From CBDDHT01 sp965228615 (GTDB lineage: Bacteria > Pseudomonadota > Alphaproteobacteria > Rhizobiales > Methyloligellaceae): a DNA stretch of 64,000 bases. Positions 34,598-44,647 of the stretch are shown here, one piece after another (the stretch's first letter is position 1; each line of letters opens with the position of its first letter). Location of the stretch: NCBI GenBank assembly GCA_965228615.1, contig CBDDHT010000003.1, positions 1,178,001 through 1,242,000 on the forward strand, in the 5' to 3' direction. The notes beneath the pieces are model-generated. The model did no database searches. It had not been told where the DNA came from and saw only the letters and a list, made by a program, of their open reading frames with translations. Made by a program: the position numbers and the translations under genes.

Positions 34598-36277
34598 TCA
34601 CGCAGCGCCGCGAATGAGACGGTCAGCGGCGGCTCGTGCCTCATCGGTTACGGTCAGGCCGGCGAGCATTCGGGCCACTTCTTCAAGCCGGGCAGACTCG
34701 TCCAGGATCGTAACCCGCGTTGCCACAGCTTCGCTCTTGCCCGACCCGACTGCCTCTTTCGCTATTCGAAGATGATTGACCGCCTGCGCGGCAACCTGCG
34801 GCGCGTGTGTCACCGCTAGAACCTGTAATGCATCGCCCAATCGGGCAAGCCGCTCTCCGATCGCAGCCGCAGTGGCGCCTCCGACACCCGTGTCGATTTC
34901 ATCGAAGATCAAGGTCGGTGCACTGCCACGCGCTGTGAGAACCACTTTGAGCGCAAGCATAAAGCGTGCGAGTTCCCCGCCGGACGCGATTTTCATCAGC
35001 GGACCGGGTTCCGTTCCAGGATTTGTCCGCACCCAGAATGCCACTTGGTCGAGCCCCGTCGGCCCGCCATCTTTCGGATCGACACTGTCGACCTTCGTGA
35101 CGAATTTGGCTTTCTCCAGTTTGAGGGGCCGAAGCTCAATCGTAACAGCTTTATCCAGGCGATCGGCAGTCTCCCGGCGCGACTGGCTCAACGTTGTCGC
35201 CGCCCTCTCATAGGCGTCGCGCTCCTTGTCGACGGCTGCGCGCAAGGCAATGACGCGTTCTTCGCCGTGATCGATCGTCTGCAGCTCTTCATCGATACGG
35301 GTCATGAGTTTGGGCAAGTCGGAAACCTGAACCTGGTGCTTGCGCGCTGCCGCCCGCAACGCGAATAGCCTTTCCTCTGCCTCCTCAAGCGCGCTCGGCT
35401 CGAACGTACTTCCGCGCAACGCAGCATCGATGATGTTCATCGCTTCGCCGCTTTCGTCGATCACCCGCTCGACCGCCGCAACGACCGGTTCGATAAGATT
35501 GGGAGCATTCGGCAGTTCGCGATTGAGCTTGCGCATGGCTGCATCGAGCTTGCGCCGCGCCGCACCGTCCCCAGCCAATGCCGTGCGTACCGTCTGCAAC
35601 TCAGAACTGATGCGCTCGGCATGCATCATGATCTGGCGGCCCTCCGCCAATCGCTCTTCTTCGTCCGGCTCCGGCTGGAGGGCTTCCAGCTCTTCCAATG
35701 CATGCCGCAGATAATCTGCATTCTCGCGAGCGCTCGCGATCTCGGCCAGGTGGGTCGCCAATGCCGCCTCCGCATCCTGCCAGGCGCCATGGGCAATGCG
35801 AACCGCATCGGCTTGCGGCGTCAAACCACCGAACGCATCCAGCAAGGAGCGATGCGTTCCCGGATCCGTCAGCGCTCGGTCATCATGCTGGCCATGGATC
35901 TCTGCAAGCATGGATCCGATCCGGCGCAGAAGCTGCACGCTCACCGGCGCATCATTCACAAAAGCCTTTGTCGATCCGGCGCGCGACTGAACGCGCCGCA
36001 AAATCAGCGAGCCTTCGGCATCCTCACCATTTTCCTCGAGAAGCGAGAAGACGGGATGATCCGGCGCCAGCTCGAATGCCGCTGTAACCTGGCCCTTGTC
36101 GGCACCCGGACGCACAAGCCCGGAGTCGCCGCGCCCGCCCAGCGCCAGGGCGAACGAATCGAGCAGGATGGATTTGCCCGCACCTGTCTCGCCGGTCATA
36201 ACGCTCAGGCCCGGCCCAAACGTCAGATCCAATCTGTCAATGAGAACGATATCGCGAATCGAAAGCGCGGCAAGCAT
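34598..36277 (-). CDS. recN: DNA repair protein RecN
   Basis: RecN is an SMC-like ATPase that assists double-strand-break repair. The 559-residue protein has the N-terminal MLAALSIRDIVLIDRLDL, Walker A GETGAGKSILLDS, a long coiled-coil middle (residues about 150-370), the signature IASGGELARFMLALK, Walker B LIFDEIDTGVGGATA, and a QVLAVTHAPQVAAQA switch. The ATG at 36277 has AGGCGG upstream and starts the family's conserved N-terminus. It lies ten bases after bamD. Confidence 0.95.
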   Translation of the reverse strand: MLAALSIRDIVLIDRLDLTFGPGLSVMTGETGAGKSILLDSFALALGGRGDSGLVRPGADKGQVTAAFELAPDHPVFSLLEENGEDAEGSLILRRVQSRAGSTKAFVNDAPVSVQLLRRIGSMLAEIHGQHDDRALTDPGTHRSLLDAFGGLTPQADAVRIAHGAWQDAEAALATHLAEIASARENADYLRHALEELEALQPEPDEEERLAEGRQIMMHAERISSELQTVRTALAGDGAARRKLDAAMRKLNRELPNAPNLIEPVVAAVERVIDESGEAMNIIDAALRGSTFEPSALEEAEERLFALRAAARKHQVQVSDLPKLMTRIDEELQTIDHGEERVIALRAAVDKERDAYERAATTLSQSRRETADRLDKAVTIELRPLKLEKAKFVTKVDSVDPKDGGPTGLDQVAFWVRTNPGTEPGPLMKIASGGELARFMLALKVVLTARGSAPTLIFDEIDTGVGGATAAAIGERLARLGDALQVLAVTHAPQVAAQAVNHLRIAKEAVGSGKSEAVATRVTILDESARLEEVARMLAGLTVTDEARAAADRLIRGAA

Positions 36278-36287
36278 AGTCCGCCTA

Positions 36288-37124
36288 CTATAGCGGATTG
36301 ATCTTCTTAATGGCGCGACTAATCCACGATCCTGAATTTTCACGCGGCGCCAGCCCGTCTGAGGCCAGAAGCGTATAAGAATGCTTATACCACTCACTAT
36401 CCGGGAAGTTGTGTCCCAGAACAGCAGCAGCCGTCTGAGCTTCACCTTTGATGCCCAGCGCCATATAGGCTTCCGTCAGACGCATCAGCGCCTCTTCCAC
36501 ATGCGCTGTGGTCTGATACTCGGTTACCACCCTTCGGAAGCGATTGATCGCAGCCAGCTGGTTATTCCGCTTCATATAATAGCGGCCGACATTCATTTCC
36601 GCGGCGGCAAGGACATCGTTTGTAATCTTGATCCTGTTGCGTGCCTTCGGGGCATATTTCGAATCGGGGAACTGACGCACCAGCTTCTTCAAGGCATCGA
36701 GCGCTCGTTTCGTCCGTGACTGGTCCCGCTTGGGATCCTTGATCTGTTCGTAATAGGAACTCGCCACGATGTGATGGGCAAGCGCCGACTCTTTCGTCCC
36801 CGGATGCAGGGTGATGTAGCGCTTTGCACCAGATATGGCTTCGTCGTACGAGCCGGAACGATAGTGCGTGTAGGCTGCCATGACGATGGCGCGCCGGGCA
36901 TGCGGCGAATAGGGATGATCCTTGTCCACCTGCTCGAACTTGCCCGCGGCGTCGTAATATCTGCCCCTGCTCAGAAGGGCATCGGCTTCGGCATAGATCT
37001 GATCCGGAGGACGGGTATTCAATGCTTCACTCAGCGCATCATCGGATGACGAGCACCCGCCGAGAAGCGATGTGCCGGTCAGCAGCGCTACGACAAAACC
37101 CGAGCGAACGAAACCAAATCCCAC
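36288..37124 (-). CDS. bamD: outer-membrane assembly lipoprotein BamD
   Basis: BamD is the essential lipoprotein of the BAM complex that inserts outer-membrane beta-barrels. The 278-residue protein has a lipobox LLGGC near residue 23. TPR-like repeats follow: YAEADALLSRGRYYDAAGKFEQVDKDHPYSPHA, AAYTHYRSGSYDEAISGAKRYITLHPG, and YYMKRNNQLAAINRFRRVVTEYQTT. The start is GTG with GAGG nine bases upstream. It starts a bamD-recN-ligA unit downstream of lpxC, from which it is separated by 380 bases and a terminator. Confidence 0.94.
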   Translation of the reverse strand: MGFGFVRSGFVVALLTGTSLLGGCSSSDDALSEALNTRPPDQIYAEADALLSRGRYYDAAGKFEQVDKDHPYSPHARRAIVMAAYTHYRSGSYDEAISGAKRYITLHPGTKESALAHHIVASSYYEQIKDPKRDQSRTKRALDALKKLVRQFPDSKYAPKARNRIKITNDVLAAAEMNVGRYYMKRNNQLAAINRFRRVVTEYQTTAHVEEALMRLTEAYMALGIKGEAQTAAAVLGHNFPDSEWYKHSYTLLASDGLAPRENSGSWISRAIKKINPL

Positions 37125-37504
37125 GTACCGATTCCTCAGACTATGTCACCTGCGGATGCTCGCCTTCGACGAGTTGGCATCCGATCGAATATCAGAGTCT
37201 CTAAATATCTTTTGACCCAGTGCCTCTCTCGCTGAAGATAGCATCAAAGGCCTGGGCGCGTCAGTCCACGTGTTGTCAAGCTTGCCCAAGCTCGCCAGAG
37301 TGCATTGGAACACCCTGAATGTGGTGATTTTGTGCCCTTAACAGAAGCACTTGGCCGATCGGCAGGCCGAATCTTAGTGACAAGAGTGGCGATCGTAATC
37401 TGAGCCAGTTCCGTAGCCCGGATAGGGCGTCACTCATAACGACAAAGCACACGATCATTGCGGATCGTGTGCTGTCGTCTATCCAGAAATGAAAAGCCTA
37501 GATC
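37125..37504. other. 380-base gap between lpxC and bamD
   Basis: No gene is supported. It holds the lpxC terminator hairpin near its lpxC end and presumably the bamD promoter nearer 37130-37300; I could not identify clear promoter hexamers. Confidence 0.4.
37446..37473 (-). terminator. Rho-independent terminator after lpxC
   Basis: Eleven-base perfect arms (AGCACACGATC and its complement) around a six-base loop. On the minus strand it is followed by TTTGTC. It lies 32 bases after the lpxC stop and would end dcw-lpxC transcription. Confidence 0.6.
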
Positions 37505-38455
37505 TTACGTGCGGTTGGCTGCGAAATTTGCTGCAGTTATACCGACGGTCGCCTCACCATGGGAGACGTCACGAATGCGCGGAGCATCGACCAGCGTCCA
37601 GGCATCCATATCGGCAAAAAGCGCTTTCAGAACCAGGTTGTTCAAGCGATGTCCGCCGCGGCGGCTGCGAAATGCGCCGATCAGCGGCGCCCCGGCCAGT
37701 GCCAGGTCACCAATCGCATCCAGCGCTTTGTGACGGACAAATTCATCCGCATAGCGCAGGCCTTCGCGGTTAATGACGCGATCGTCGCCGATGGCAACAG
37801 TATTCTCCAAGGAAGCTCCCAGCGCCAAGCCGGCGGCCCAAAGGCGCTCGACATCCTTCATAAATCCAAATGTTCTGGCCCGGGAGATCTCACGGCGGAA
37901 AGCGCCGGGCGTGACATCCAGCGCATATCTCTGCTTGCCGATGATAGGTGATTCGAAATCGATTTCGACGTCGATATGAAAGCCGTTATGCGGTGTCAGT
38001 TCGCCGAAAGACTGACCATCGTCGACCCGCACGGGTTTGACGACTTTGATGTAGCGCCGTGGTGCATCGAGTTCGCGGATGCCCACCTCGTCGATCGCAT
38101 CGACAAACGGTTTGGAACTGCCATCCATGATCGGCACTTCACCACTGTCGATCTCGACAATGACATTATCGACGCAAAGTCCTCGCAGCGCCGCCAGCAG
38201 ATGCTCGACTGTCGCAACAGTTCCGCCATTGCCGTCGCTGAGAACCGTGCAGAGCGTGACACAAGACACGACATCGTGCCTGGCAGCCAGTTCTGTTCCA
38301 TCCCCAGACCCATCCGGAAGGATGAACAATATTCCCGTTCCGGCTTCAGCCGGACATAAATTTATGGAAACCGGTGCCCCGGTATGTACGCCTGTGCCGG
38401 TCAGCTCGATCTCACTCGCGAGAGTGGTCTGCCGCGCCCCAATAAATCTGCTCAT
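37505..38455 (-). CDS. lpxC: UDP-3-O-acyl-N-acetylglucosamine deacetylase
   Basis: LpxC catalyses the committed step of lipid A synthesis. The 316-residue protein shows the zinc-site region VATVEHLLAALRGL, the HKALDAIGDLALAG motif with the second histidine and aspartate, and GHRLNN for the catalytic histidine. The ATG at 38455 begins MSRFIGARQTTLA; longer frames read into non-coding sequence. It is the last gene after ftsZ, separated by 285 bases, which suggests a promoter of its own. Confidence 0.95.
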   Translation of the reverse strand: MSRFIGARQTTLASEIELTGTGVHTGAPVSINLCPAEAGTGILFILPDGSGDGTELAARHDVVSCVTLCTVLSDGNGGTVATVEHLLAALRGLCVDNVIVEIDSGEVPIMDGSSKPFVDAIDEVGIRELDAPRRYIKVVKPVRVDDGQSFGELTPHNGFHIDVEIDFESPIIGKQRYALDVTPGAFRREISRARTFGFMKDVERLWAAGLALGASLENTVAIGDDRVINREGLRYADEFVRHKALDAIGDLALAGAPLIGAFRSRRGGHRLNNLVLKALFADMDAWTLVDAPRIRDVSHGEATVGITAANFAANRT

Positions 38456-38740
38456 GACTTTGAGCCGTCCCCTAAGTTTCAGTTTTTTAGGCCAGGACTG
38501 AAACCCTGTGCCCCCCACTCGTCTTTTTAATCCGTTCTGGGAGTTAGTCCTTATACTCGAACTGATCGGACTGTTATGTGCCCCGTGCACTCCCTGAACC
38601 AAGCGACGCAAACTTAGCCCGTGGGTCCGATCCGGCACAAATCACGGTTTTTTACAATCTATTACCGTCCCTCCAACCGACAGAATACAGGGGGGCCGAC
38701 ACGCCGGCACTGCCGGTCGCCGGACGCGTGACAGCCACCG

Positions 38741-40429
38741 TCAATTCGCTTGTCTTCTGAGGAACGCAGGGATCTCCAACTCATCGTCATCCACAGGCTT
38801 GTGACCCGCCGTCGGTCGCCGTTGTTCCGTTTGCGGAGAGACCTTGCGCAACTCCTCACCCTTCGCACTGTCAGAGGCCGAAGCTTGTTTCGAACGCGGT
38901 GGACCGGCCGGGCGCTCCAGCACCGCCTCGAGATTCGGCTCCTTCTTCTTTAGTTCATTGTTTTCATTATTTTTTTCCGATCGTGCACCGCCTGTAAGCC
39001 GCTCAAAAAAGCCGATCTTTCGCTTCTGCGCAGCAAGGCCGACTTCAGGGGATTGGCCTGTCTTAGCCTGGATCTCTTTTTGCGCCACAGCAGGCAAATC
39101 GCTGACCGATGGCATCCGCCGCACCGCACGCTTAACAGATGCAGGCGGCTGAGGAACAAAAGACGAATCCGACTGTGGTGACTCGGCGCCGCCTTGCTCC
39201 TCTTTTACCCGACGAATCGGCACCTGTGCGGGACGTTTTTCGATCGTCACTTCATCGCCGCCCATCTGTACTTTTGCAGCTGCCGGCGGACTAACTGGCG
39301 CCTGAGTCGCGATCGTTTCTGACATTTGGGGCGAATCAAGCGTTTCGATTCGTTCGATGAGGTTTGGTGCAGGAGCCGCCGTCTGAGGCGGTTTAGGGGC
39401 TGCAACGGGCTTGGCCTGCACCTGCGCAGGCGCTGTGATCTGCGGTTGAGCTTTTGCCGCTGCCAAACCATCAAGGCCCGCTGCCACGACCGAGACCCGT
39501 ATCTGGCCGTCCAGGGATTCATCGAACGTGGCACCGAGAATAATATTGGCTTCCTCAGCCACCTCTTCACGGATTCGGCTTGCCGCCTCATCGACCTCAT
39601 AGAGTGTCAGATCACTCCCACCGGTAATCGAAATGAGAACGCCCTTCGCACCGCGCATGGATACGTCGTCCAACAGCGGGTTCGAAATTGCCGCTTCTGC
39701 CGCATCCAATGATCGCTGCTCGCCCGATGAAACGCCGGTCCCCATCATCGCCTTGCCCATGCCGGCCATGACGGCTTTCACATCAGCAAAATCGAGATTG
39801 ATGAGTCCCTCTTTCACCATCAGATCGGTAATGCAGGCAACGCCTGAATGCAGCACCTGATCGGCGAGGGCGAATGCGTCTGCAAATGTCGTTTTCTCCG
39901 TTGCGACGCGGAAAAGATTCTGGTTCGGGATGACGATCATCGTGTCGACATATTTCTCCAGCTCTGCAATTCCCGCTTCCGCTATCGCAAGACGGCGCTG
40001 GCCTTCGAACTGAAACGGCTTGGTCACCACACCGACGGTCAAGATGTCTTCTTCCTTGGCTGCCCGGGCAATGACCGGCGCCGCTCCCGTTCCAGTACCG
40101 CCGCCCATTCCGGCCGTGATAAAGACCATGTGGGAGGCAATGAGGTGCGTCTTCAGGTCGGCAATGGCTTCTTCCGCCGCCGCTGCCCCGATTTCGGGCT
40201 TCGAGCCTGCACCTAGTCCCTCGGTCATGCGCGAGCCCATCTGGACACGTCGCTCGGCCCGCGATTGCATCAAGGCCTGGGCATCGGTATTGGCGACGAC
40301 GAATTCTACGCCCTCGAGCCCTGAGTTGATCATGTTGTTTACGGCGTTGCCGCCAGCACCGCCTGTTCCGAAAACGGTAATGCGGGGCTTCAATTCGTGT
40401 AGGTCTGGGACCTTAAGATTGATGGTCAT
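38741..40429 (-). CDS. ftsZ: cell division GTPase FtsZ
   Basis: FtsZ polymerises into the division ring. The 562-residue protein has the GTP-binding GGAGGNAVNNMI, the tubulin signature GGGTGTGAAPV, and the T7-loop region NLDFADVKAVMAG. A long disordered Pro/Ala/Gln-rich linker runs from residue about 320. It ends with the conserved peptide ELEIPAFLRRQ, which binds FtsA and other partners. The linker makes it longer than E. coli FtsZ, as in many alphaproteobacteria. It lies 93 bases after ftsA. Confidence 0.97.
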   Translation of the reverse strand: MTINLKVPDLHELKPRITVFGTGGAGGNAVNNMINSGLEGVEFVVANTDAQALMQSRAERRVQMGSRMTEGLGAGSKPEIGAAAAEEAIADLKTHLIASHMVFITAGMGGGTGTGAAPVIARAAKEEDILTVGVVTKPFQFEGQRRLAIAEAGIAELEKYVDTMIVIPNQNLFRVATEKTTFADAFALADQVLHSGVACITDLMVKEGLINLDFADVKAVMAGMGKAMMGTGVSSGEQRSLDAAEAAISNPLLDDVSMRGAKGVLISITGGSDLTLYEVDEAASRIREEVAEEANIILGATFDESLDGQIRVSVVAAGLDGLAAAKAQPQITAPAQVQAKPVAAPKPPQTAAPAPNLIERIETLDSPQMSETIATQAPVSPPAAAKVQMGGDEVTIEKRPAQVPIRRVKEEQGGAESPQSDSSFVPQPPASVKRAVRRMPSVSDLPAVAQKEIQAKTGQSPEVGLAAQKRKIGFFERLTGGARSEKNNENNELKKKEPNLEAVLERPAGPPRSKQASASDSAKGEELRKVSPQTEQRRPTAGHKPVDDDELEIPAFLRRQAN

Positions 40430-40522
40430 GATTGCACCGGTTGCTCGTGTTGCGCAGTGTTTCTGTTTCTTACTCTCCCATCCCGCCTCCCCCGTTCGGC
40501 GTGATGGGCTACGCTTAGTCCG

Positions 40523-41803
40523 TCAAAAACTCTCTCTGATCCATTGACCGACGCGCGCCAGATAGCCCGTGCCCGTGCCAAGAACGCGGCGCGGGGCCAA
40601 GGGGCCAAACTCAACGGCGACACTGTCCGAGCGCATCAGCAGACCGACAGATGCTGCATGAGCCGGCCCGATATGATCGGGTAGACCCGCAGTACGATCT
40701 GGCGTTCCGAGCCGCACGCGCTTGCAAAGCACACGCTCGGCAAGCTCCGGGAGTCCCGTCAACATGCTCGCTCCGCCCGTCAGGACAACACGGTTGAGCG
40801 CATCTCCGTTGCAGCTCGCGAGTCGTTCGGCGACCATTTCAAACAGCTCTTCGATACGCGGACGGACAATCTCGGCAATATCGGCCTTCGACACCTGGCG
40901 TCCGCGAAAAGCCTGATCGTCGCCGACTGCCGGCAAAGTAATGATCTCTCGCTCATCGGAAGGCGTCGCAAACGCACTTCCATAGAGCGTCTTGATCCGC
41001 TCCGCCTGATCCAACGAGACAGACAGGCTTCTTGCGAGATCCACCGTCACATGGTGGCCGCCAATCGCAAGCGCGTCGGCAAATACAAAACTCCCGTCGG
41101 CAAAGATCGACATTGTCGTCGTACCCGCACCAAGATCGATACAGATTACGCCGATCTCGGCCTCATCCTTCGCGATGATCGAATGTCCCGATGCAAAGGA
41201 CGCCGCTGCCAAGCCGGCCACACCCAGATGACAGCGCTCGACACAAAGAACCAAATTCTTGAGCGGCCGTTCATCGGCGGCGACACAATGGATGTCGACA
41301 CTCAGCCGATTGGCAATCATACCGCGCGGATCGCTGACACCCTCGCTTTCGTCGAGCCGGTAACCGGTCGCGACCGTGTGGAGGACGAAGCGGTCATTGC
41401 CGCTGGCATAGTTCTGGCCCGCAGCCAAAACGCGACCAATATCAGTATTTTGGACTGATTCTCCCGATATTGCGACGCTCGCCGACAAATTGTCGCTTTT
41501 CACCCGGCCGCAGGTGACGGTGAGAAAGACGTCCTCGACGATAACGCCCGCCATACGTTCGGCCTGATCGACTGCAGCGCGAATGGATCGCTCGGCAGCA
41601 TCCATATCCACGATCATGCCGCTCTTCACGCCCTGGGAGCGCTGTAATCCAAAGCCGATGACGCTATAGGCCGGCTGCTCGCCGGACCGATAGTGTGCCT
41701 TTGCGATCAGGCAGCAGACCTTGCTCGTACCGACGTCGAGTACGGTCACGAGGCGCGGGCGCCGGGCGCTATATGAGACGTGTCCCACCATCGCCTTGCT
41801 CAC
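40523..41803 (-). CDS. ftsA: cell division actin-like protein FtsA
   Basis: FtsA links FtsZ to the membrane. The 426-residue actin fold shows VTVLDVGTSKVCCLIA, the shuttled 1C domain region, IDLGAGTTTMSIF, RVVLTGGASMLTGLPELAERV, and a C-terminal amphipathic helix VGQWIRESF. The start is GTG with GGAAGGG upstream. It overlaps the ftsQ stop as GTGA, which argues for translational coupling. Confidence 0.95.
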   Translation of the reverse strand: MSKAMVGHVSYSARRPRLVTVLDVGTSKVCCLIAKAHYRSGEQPAYSVIGFGLQRSQGVKSGMIVDMDAAERSIRAAVDQAERMAGVIVEDVFLTVTCGRVKSDNLSASVAISGESVQNTDIGRVLAAGQNYASGNDRFVLHTVATGYRLDESEGVSDPRGMIANRLSVDIHCVAADERPLKNLVLCVERCHLGVAGLAAASFASGHSIIAKDEAEIGVICIDLGAGTTTMSIFADGSFVFADALAIGGHHVTVDLARSLSVSLDQAERIKTLYGSAFATPSDEREIITLPAVGDDQAFRGRQVSKADIAEIVRPRIEELFEMVAERLASCNGDALNRVVLTGGASMLTGLPELAERVLCKRVRLGTPDRTAGLPDHIGPAHAASVGLLMRSDSVAVEFGPLAPRRVLGTGTGYLARVGQWIRESF

Positions 41804-42780
41804 GTATCCCTTCCGGCCGGTTCGGACGGCACCGTCATGGTCGCGTTCCGGTGCGCTGCCGCTTCGTCGTTGAGGCGCACGGTCACGCGATCGCCGAGTC
41901 GCATATCAACGGCACGGAGCGCGCGCGAAAGCAGCCCTTGTGTCCTGTCTGCTTCGCTCACCCAATCCAGAGCATCCGCAACGCGTTCTTCGGGAAGCAG
42001 GATTTCAACTCCGTCTTGCAGCTTGAGCGTCCAGCGGCGATCAGCGACACGGATCGCAGCCCGCAGCCTTTGCCTCAGCGTGTGATGACGGCCCAGCAGA
42101 TTGACCAGTGTGTTGTAGCCGGCAGCGGCTCCCTCCCCGACGATCAGCGGTAGCGCCGCATCGCGGCTCATATCCGCGTCGCCGATCATCGAACCATCGC
42201 GGTCGATCAGATAGGTTTTTCCGTTGAGCTGCCAGCGCGCATAGGGGCGCCGCTCGGCGATGATCACGTGCAAGGTCGACGGTAGAAGGCGCATGACTTC
42301 GGCTTCGCGAATCCAGGGAAGCTCCTCGATACGCTGCTGCGCCGACGCCGTATTAAATGAGAGGATCGAGTCTCCCCCGCCAACGCCCAGAGCTTTTACG
42401 AGATCCTTGTCCTTCGTCCGGTTCTGGCCTTCGATCGTGACGCGGTTGATCGTAAACCCGGCCTGAGTGGCGGCACTGGTTCCATGCTCGCTCACATAAG
42501 CGATCACATGGTCTGCATGTCCACCAAGGACGATCCCATACAAGATTGCACCACCAATAAAGATCTGTGTCAGAAGGCTCCACGGATTGAGGCGATGTCG
42601 CCGGGTCGTCAGACGGAGACGGTGAGACGCGCGCCGGCCGACCGTGAGCAAGAACGGCTCACGCACGGCAACCGCCCGGCCCGTCAGGGAATGATCCTCA
42701 TAGCCGAGGGAATCATTGACCCACACATCATCCGGTCGTTCGCTGTTCGGTCCGTCGAGTGCGTCCGCTAACGGTCGCAA
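41800..42780 (-). CDS. ftsQ: cell division protein FtsQ
   Basis: FtsQ is a bitopic divisome scaffold. The 326-residue protein has a basic cytosolic N-terminus, a membrane helix at residues about 68-88 (LLTQIFIGGAILYGIVLGG), a POTRA domain (INRVTIEGQNRTKDKDLVKALGV), and the FtsQ beta domain with ELPWIREAEVMRLLPSTLHVIIAERRPYARW. The start is TTG with GGAGG seven bases upstream, inside the end of ddl, giving a 13-base overlap. Confidence 0.92.
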   Translation of the reverse strand: MRPLADALDGPNSERPDDVWVNDSLGYEDHSLTGRAVAVREPFLLTVGRRASHRLRLTTRRHRLNPWSLLTQIFIGGAILYGIVLGGHADHVIAYVSEHGTSAATQAGFTINRVTIEGQNRTKDKDLVKALGVGGGDSILSFNTASAQQRIEELPWIREAEVMRLLPSTLHVIIAERRPYARWQLNGKTYLIDRDGSMIGDADMSRDAALPLIVGEGAAAGYNTLVNLLGRHHTLRQRLRAAIRVADRRWTLKLQDGVEILLPEERVADALDWVSEADRTQGLLSRALRAVDMRLGDRVTVRLNDEAAAHRNATMTVPSEPAGRDT

Positions 42781-43703
42781 GATGCGTCCTCCACAATCCA
42801 GCGCAAAAATTCACCAAAGGTCCGGCCGCTGTGCACCGCAAGTTCTGGGACCAATGAGGTCACCGTCATGCCGGGCTGCGTGTTTACCTCCAAGCAGACC
42901 AGCTCTCCCGTCCCACCTTCCCGGTCGTCGAAACGGAAGTCAGCACGGCTGACCCCGCGACATCCCAAAGCCTGGTGAGCCGATACTGTTAGAGTCTGGA
43001 TCATTTGGTAAACATTTGGTGAAATTTGCGCCGGGAGGACGTGTTTTGATCCACCTGGGGCGTATTTTGCCTCGTAATCGTAAAAAGTGAGGCTCTTGTC
43101 GGGCACGATCTCGGTTACGCCAAGGGCTTCGTCGCCCATAACCGCACATGTGAGTTCGCGCCCGTGAATGAATCGCTCGAGCATAATTTCCTCGCCGAGC
43201 GACCAATCCGATGCCGTCAATTCCTGGGGCGGGTGAGGATGATCCTCTCGCACGATGTAGACGCCCACGCTTGACCCTTCCGCCACAGGTTTGATGACAT
43301 ATGGCCGTTCCAATTGATGCGATTCGGCAGCTTCGAAACGTGAAATGACTTTGCTCTCGGCAATTGGGACACCGGCATCTGCAAAGACCAGCTTCGCGCG
43401 TTCCTTATGCATCGCCAGCGCGGACGCCAGCACGCCGGAATGGGTATATGGAATCTGCATGAGTTCCAGAACGCCCTGAACGCAGCCGTCCTCGCCCCAC
43501 CGTCCGTGTAAAGCATTGAAACAGACATCCGGCACGACAGACTTCAGCTGCTCGGCAAGGTCATGTCCGACATCAATCCGCGTGACCCTGTAGCCTTCTT
43601 TTTCAAGCTCGGCCGCACAGGCTTTTCCGGAGTTGAGAGAGACTTCGCGTTCGGCCGACAACCCTCCCATCAGCATGGCGACATGCTCGTATTTACGGCT
43701 CAT
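42768..43703 (-). CDS. ddl: D-alanine--D-alanine ligase
   Basis: Ddl makes the D-Ala-D-Ala end of the peptidoglycan stem. The 311-residue ATP-grasp protein shows VAMLMGGLSAEREVSLNSG, ALHGRWGEDGCVQGVLELMQIPYTHSGVLASALAMHK, YVIKPVAEGSSVGVYIV, and CLEVNTQPGMTVTSLVPELA with the metal-binding Glu and Asn. The ATG has upstream purines and lies 23 bases after murB. Confidence 0.96.
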   Translation of the reverse strand: MSRKYEHVAMLMGGLSAEREVSLNSGKACAAELEKEGYRVTRIDVGHDLAEQLKSVVPDVCFNALHGRWGEDGCVQGVLELMQIPYTHSGVLASALAMHKERAKLVFADAGVPIAESKVISRFEAAESHQLERPYVIKPVAEGSSVGVYIVREDHPHPPQELTASDWSLGEEIMLERFIHGRELTCAVMGDEALGVTEIVPDKSLTFYDYEAKYAPGGSKHVLPAQISPNVYQMIQTLTVSAHQALGCRGVSRADFRFDDREGGTGELVCLEVNTQPGMTVTSLVPELAVHSGRTFGEFLRWIVEDASCDR

Positions 43704-43726
43704 GGTTCCTGCCCTTCCCTTGCCGG

Positions 43727-44647
43727 TCAGGCCGTTCGGCCCAGCCGCCGTATTTCCCAGTTGAGCTCGACCCCACTCGTCGCCTTGACACGTGCTCTGA
43801 CTTCTTCGCCCAGCCGCTCGAGATCGGCGCCGGTTGCGCCGCCTTCATTGATGAGAAAATTGCAGTGTTTTTCCGAGACCTGAGCACCGCCCACCTTGAG
43901 ACCGCGGCACCCTGCGGCATCGATCAGTTTCCAAGCGCTGTGACCGGGCGGGTTCTTGAATGTGCTGCCACCGGTTCGGCTCTTGATAGGCTGAGCCGCT
44001 TCGCGATAGTCGGCGATCGCCTCCATCTCAGCGACGATCTTGGTCCGCTCTCCAGCTTCCCCCTGGAAGAGCGCTTCAGTGAAGATGAAGTCCTCCGGCA
44101 CACTGCAATGGCGATATGAGAATCCCATGTCGGCGTTCGACAATTCATGGATTTTTCCAGATGGATCCACGGCACGCGCAGCATGGAGAACGTCTTTGGT
44201 TTCAGTGCCATGCGCTCCGCCGTTCATCCGCAATGCCCCCCCGACAGAACCTGGGATGCCGCGATAGAATGCGAGGCCGGCTATACCCGCGTCAGCCGCC
44301 ACTCGCGAAACCTTCACATCGGGAACGGCAGCACCGGCACGCAGCCGGTTTCCGTCCTCGACGCCGACTTCGCCAAACCCTCTTCCGAGACGGATCACGA
44401 CACCCTCGATACCGCCATCGCGTACGAGGAGGTTGGATCCCAAACCGATAATCGTGGTGCTGAGTCCCGATGGACGGCAACGCAGGAAATAGGACAGGTC
44501 TTCGGTATCGGCGGGCGTGAACAGGATCTGGGCCGGACCGCCAACACGAAACCAGGTGATTTCCGACAGGGGCGCATTCGCCTTCAATCGGCCCCTCAGA
44601 TCAGGCAGAGCCCGAGCCAGCTCGTCAGACAGATCGGGAAAGGTCAC
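43727..44647 (-). CDS. murB: UDP-N-acetylenolpyruvoylglucosamine reductase
   Basis: MurB reduces the enolpyruvyl group to form UDP-MurNAc. The 306-residue flavoprotein shows the FAD-binding GLGSNLLVRDGGIEGVVI and IPGSVGGALRMNGGAHGTE, and the catalytic region GGSTFKNPPGHSAWKLIDAAG with the catalytic serine. The GTG at 44647 has GAGGG seven bases upstream and overlaps the murC stop as GTGA. Confidence 0.94.
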   Translation of the reverse strand: MTFPDLSDELARALPDLRGRLKANAPLSEITWFRVGGPAQILFTPADTEDLSYFLRCRPSGLSTTIIGLGSNLLVRDGGIEGVVIRLGRGFGEVGVEDGNRLRAGAAVPDVKVSRVAADAGIAGLAFYRGIPGSVGGALRMNGGAHGTETKDVLHAARAVDPSGKIHELSNADMGFSYRHCSVPEDFIFTEALFQGEAGERTKIVAEMEAIADYREAAQPIKSRTGGSTFKNPPGHSAWKLIDAAGCRGLKVGGAQVSEKHCNFLINEGGATGADLERLGEEVRARVKATSGVELNWEIRRLGRTA